From positions 1 through 5,530 of the forward strand of contig JACQIF010000056.1 of NCBI GenBank assembly GCA_016198635.1: a stretch of 5,530 bases of DNA, read 5' to 3'. Positions 4,516 through 5,530 of this stretch are shown here, one piece after another. The notes below the pieces were generated by a model that did not search any database, was not told the origin of the DNA, and was given only the letters and a program-made list of their open reading frames with translations. Made by a program: the position numbers and the translations under genes. Positions within the stretch are counted from its first letter, which is position 1. Each line of letters starts with the position of its first letter. Origin of the DNA: Candidatus Aenigmatarchaeota archaeon. GTDB lineage: Archaea; Aenigmatarchaeota; Aenigmatarchaeia; PWEA01; JACQIF01.

Positions 4516-5530
4516 GTGGTAGTGGAGATTCCTGTCGTGAGCCCGGAGCCCAAGGTCACTCTTATAGCGCACCACTCGGATCCTATTCGAACAAGCGCGG
4601 CTGCGGCTATTACATGCTATTCTCACAAAGGCGCCAGTTCTATAGTGTTTCCGCATGAGCCAAAAGACGAGCGCGTGACGCGAACGTTTAAGGACTGCTA
4701 CGACTCCGGGCACCAGATATTCTCAATCCCTTCGTTCGCGTTTGGTCTGGAGAACGTCTCGAGGAACTTCGTGCATGATGTGCTTCATCTTAACCTCCAT
4801 TACGCCAGCGACCAGGTGAGCCAGCGGTACGTTACAAACAAGGAGGCTGCAGTCCGCATGCCGCCTTTTAACGACCCATACAGCACGGCGCTCGCGGAGA
4901 AACGCTTTGCGGCGCAGTGGAAGGCTTACCAAGAGACCATCCCGCTGCTTGAGAGTCATCTCCGCGAAATAAAGTCGCGTTCCAAAGGCAGGTTGTCCGG
5001 GCGCGACGAACAGTTGGTCCCCAAGCAGTCGATAGAGATTGCACGTTACGTACTGCCTGTCGCGGCGCTGTCTGGCCTCTACCACTCCATAAACCTTTCC
5101 ACTCTGTACAGGCTCGTTCTCACACCGGAGATAACAAACACACCGTGGGAGGCCCGTCTCGTGGCGCAGAAAATGATGGGCGAGGTTAAAAAGGTGGCAC
5201 CTGACGCATTCGATCATATAGGTCAGCCTCTCAAACCGGAAGATACACCGACATATCAGGGTAGAAAGCTTGTTGACACGGACGTAACGGCCTACAACGA
5301 GAAGTTCGACAATAATCTCGGCGGCTTCAGGGCGAAGCTAGTCAGTAGCACGCCAAATGGTGACGACGTTCTCGCAGACGCAGTAAGAACGCACTTAGCC
5401 GCGTCAGACGCGCTCTCAGATGAGGATGCTGTAGGATTGGTGATGAGCCCTGCCACGAACAGAACGTTGCTACACCCAATCGAGCCGGAGCACTTTGATG
5501 GTGCGTCGTACGCGATGGGCCAAGTCACGT
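4516..5530 (+). CDS. ThyX-like flavin-dependent thymidylate synthase homologue with degenerate active site (partial, runs off the right end)
   Basis: The frame is open from GTG to the window end (338 residues). It aligns with ThyX along its length: VTLIAHHSDPIRTS and ITCYSH (14-36), GH at 65-66, FAFGLENVSRNFVHDVL (74-90), then HLNLHYASDQVSQRYV (91-106) where ThyX has RHRxxSxNExSxRY. Later, IARYVLPVAALSGLYHSIN (175-193) and TPWEARLVAQ (209-218) match ARxxLP and AQxEIR. The fold signature is kept but the RHR catalytic signature is lost, so this domain probably does not make dTMP alone. A linker follows (about 236-338). I infer that it belongs to long ThyX homologues with two tandem domains, the second lying beyond the window. 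There is no in-frame ATG before residue 115. GTG 4516 has AGGA 8 nt upstream; GTG 4522 is an alternative. It is divergent from the ASCH operon across 56 bp. Confidence 0.8.
   Translation, partial: MVVEIPVVSPEPKVTLIAHHSDPIRTSAAAAITCYSHKGASSIVFPHEPKDERVTRTFKDCYDSGHQIFSIPSFAFGLENVSRNFVHDVLHLNLHYASDQVSQRYVTNKEAAVRMPPFNDPYSTALAEKRFAAQWKAYQETIPLLESHLREIKSRSKGRLSGRDEQLVPKQSIEIARYVLPVAALSGLYHSINLSTLYRLVLTPEITNTPWEARLVAQKMMGEVKKVAPDAFDHIGQPLKPEDTPTYQGRKLVDTDVTAYNEKFDNNLGGFRAKLVSSTPNGDDVLADAVRTHLAASDALSDEDAVGLVMSPATNRTLLHPIEPEHFDGASYAMGQVT

Noticed and set aside
4723..5217. Minus-strand open frame of 164 residues
   Set aside because: It is antisense to the ThyX-like frame, which has family motifs through the same stretch. 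The antisense product shows no domain.

Overview
The window reads as DNA of an archaeon, probably an uncultivated anaerobic lineage. The reasons are: archaeal-type TATA boxes centred about 25-27 nt upstream of start codons, U-rich tracts instead of bacterial terminators at gene ends, frequent ATA and AGG/AGA codons, a membrane-anchored winged-helix protein of an architecture common in archaea, and the alpha subunit of ADP-forming acetyl-CoA synthetase. I cannot place it more precisely.

Layout. Bases 3-86 (+) are the last codons of an unidentified gene cut by the window edge. It converges on a membrane-anchored winged-helix regulator (91-1059, -). A 207-bp divergent intergenic region (1060-1266) separates that gene from a secreted DUF5667-like coiled-coil protein (1267-2646, +). 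The coiled-coil gene converges, with 6 bp between stop codons, on a two-gene operon on the minus strand: an ASCH-domain protein (4010-4459), then an acetyl-CoA synthetase (ADP-forming) alpha subunit (2653-4008) whose start codon lies 1 nt after the ASCH stop. Divergent from that operon, after 56 bp, a ThyX-like flavin-dependent thymidylate synthase homologue (GTG start near 4516, +) runs off the right end.

How the parts may work together. The regulator and the coiled-coil protein share an intergenic region that is unusually structured. It holds four copies of a GTTTCC half-site, two of them in an inverted repeat that brackets the regulator's TATA box. It also holds a leader in front of the DUF5667-like gene in which one CCCCTC element can pair either with an upstream GAGGGG or with the ribosome binding site. 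This suggests an autoregulated envelope-sensing module, but that is inference. The acetyl-CoA synthetase alpha subunit would need a beta (ATP-grasp) subunit encoded elsewhere. The ThyX-like protein keeps the fold signature of the family but has lost the canonical RHR catalytic signature in the part visible here. I predict a second ThyX-like domain beyond the window.

There are no tRNA or rRNA genes, CRISPR arrays, insertion sequences or long repeats that I can see.
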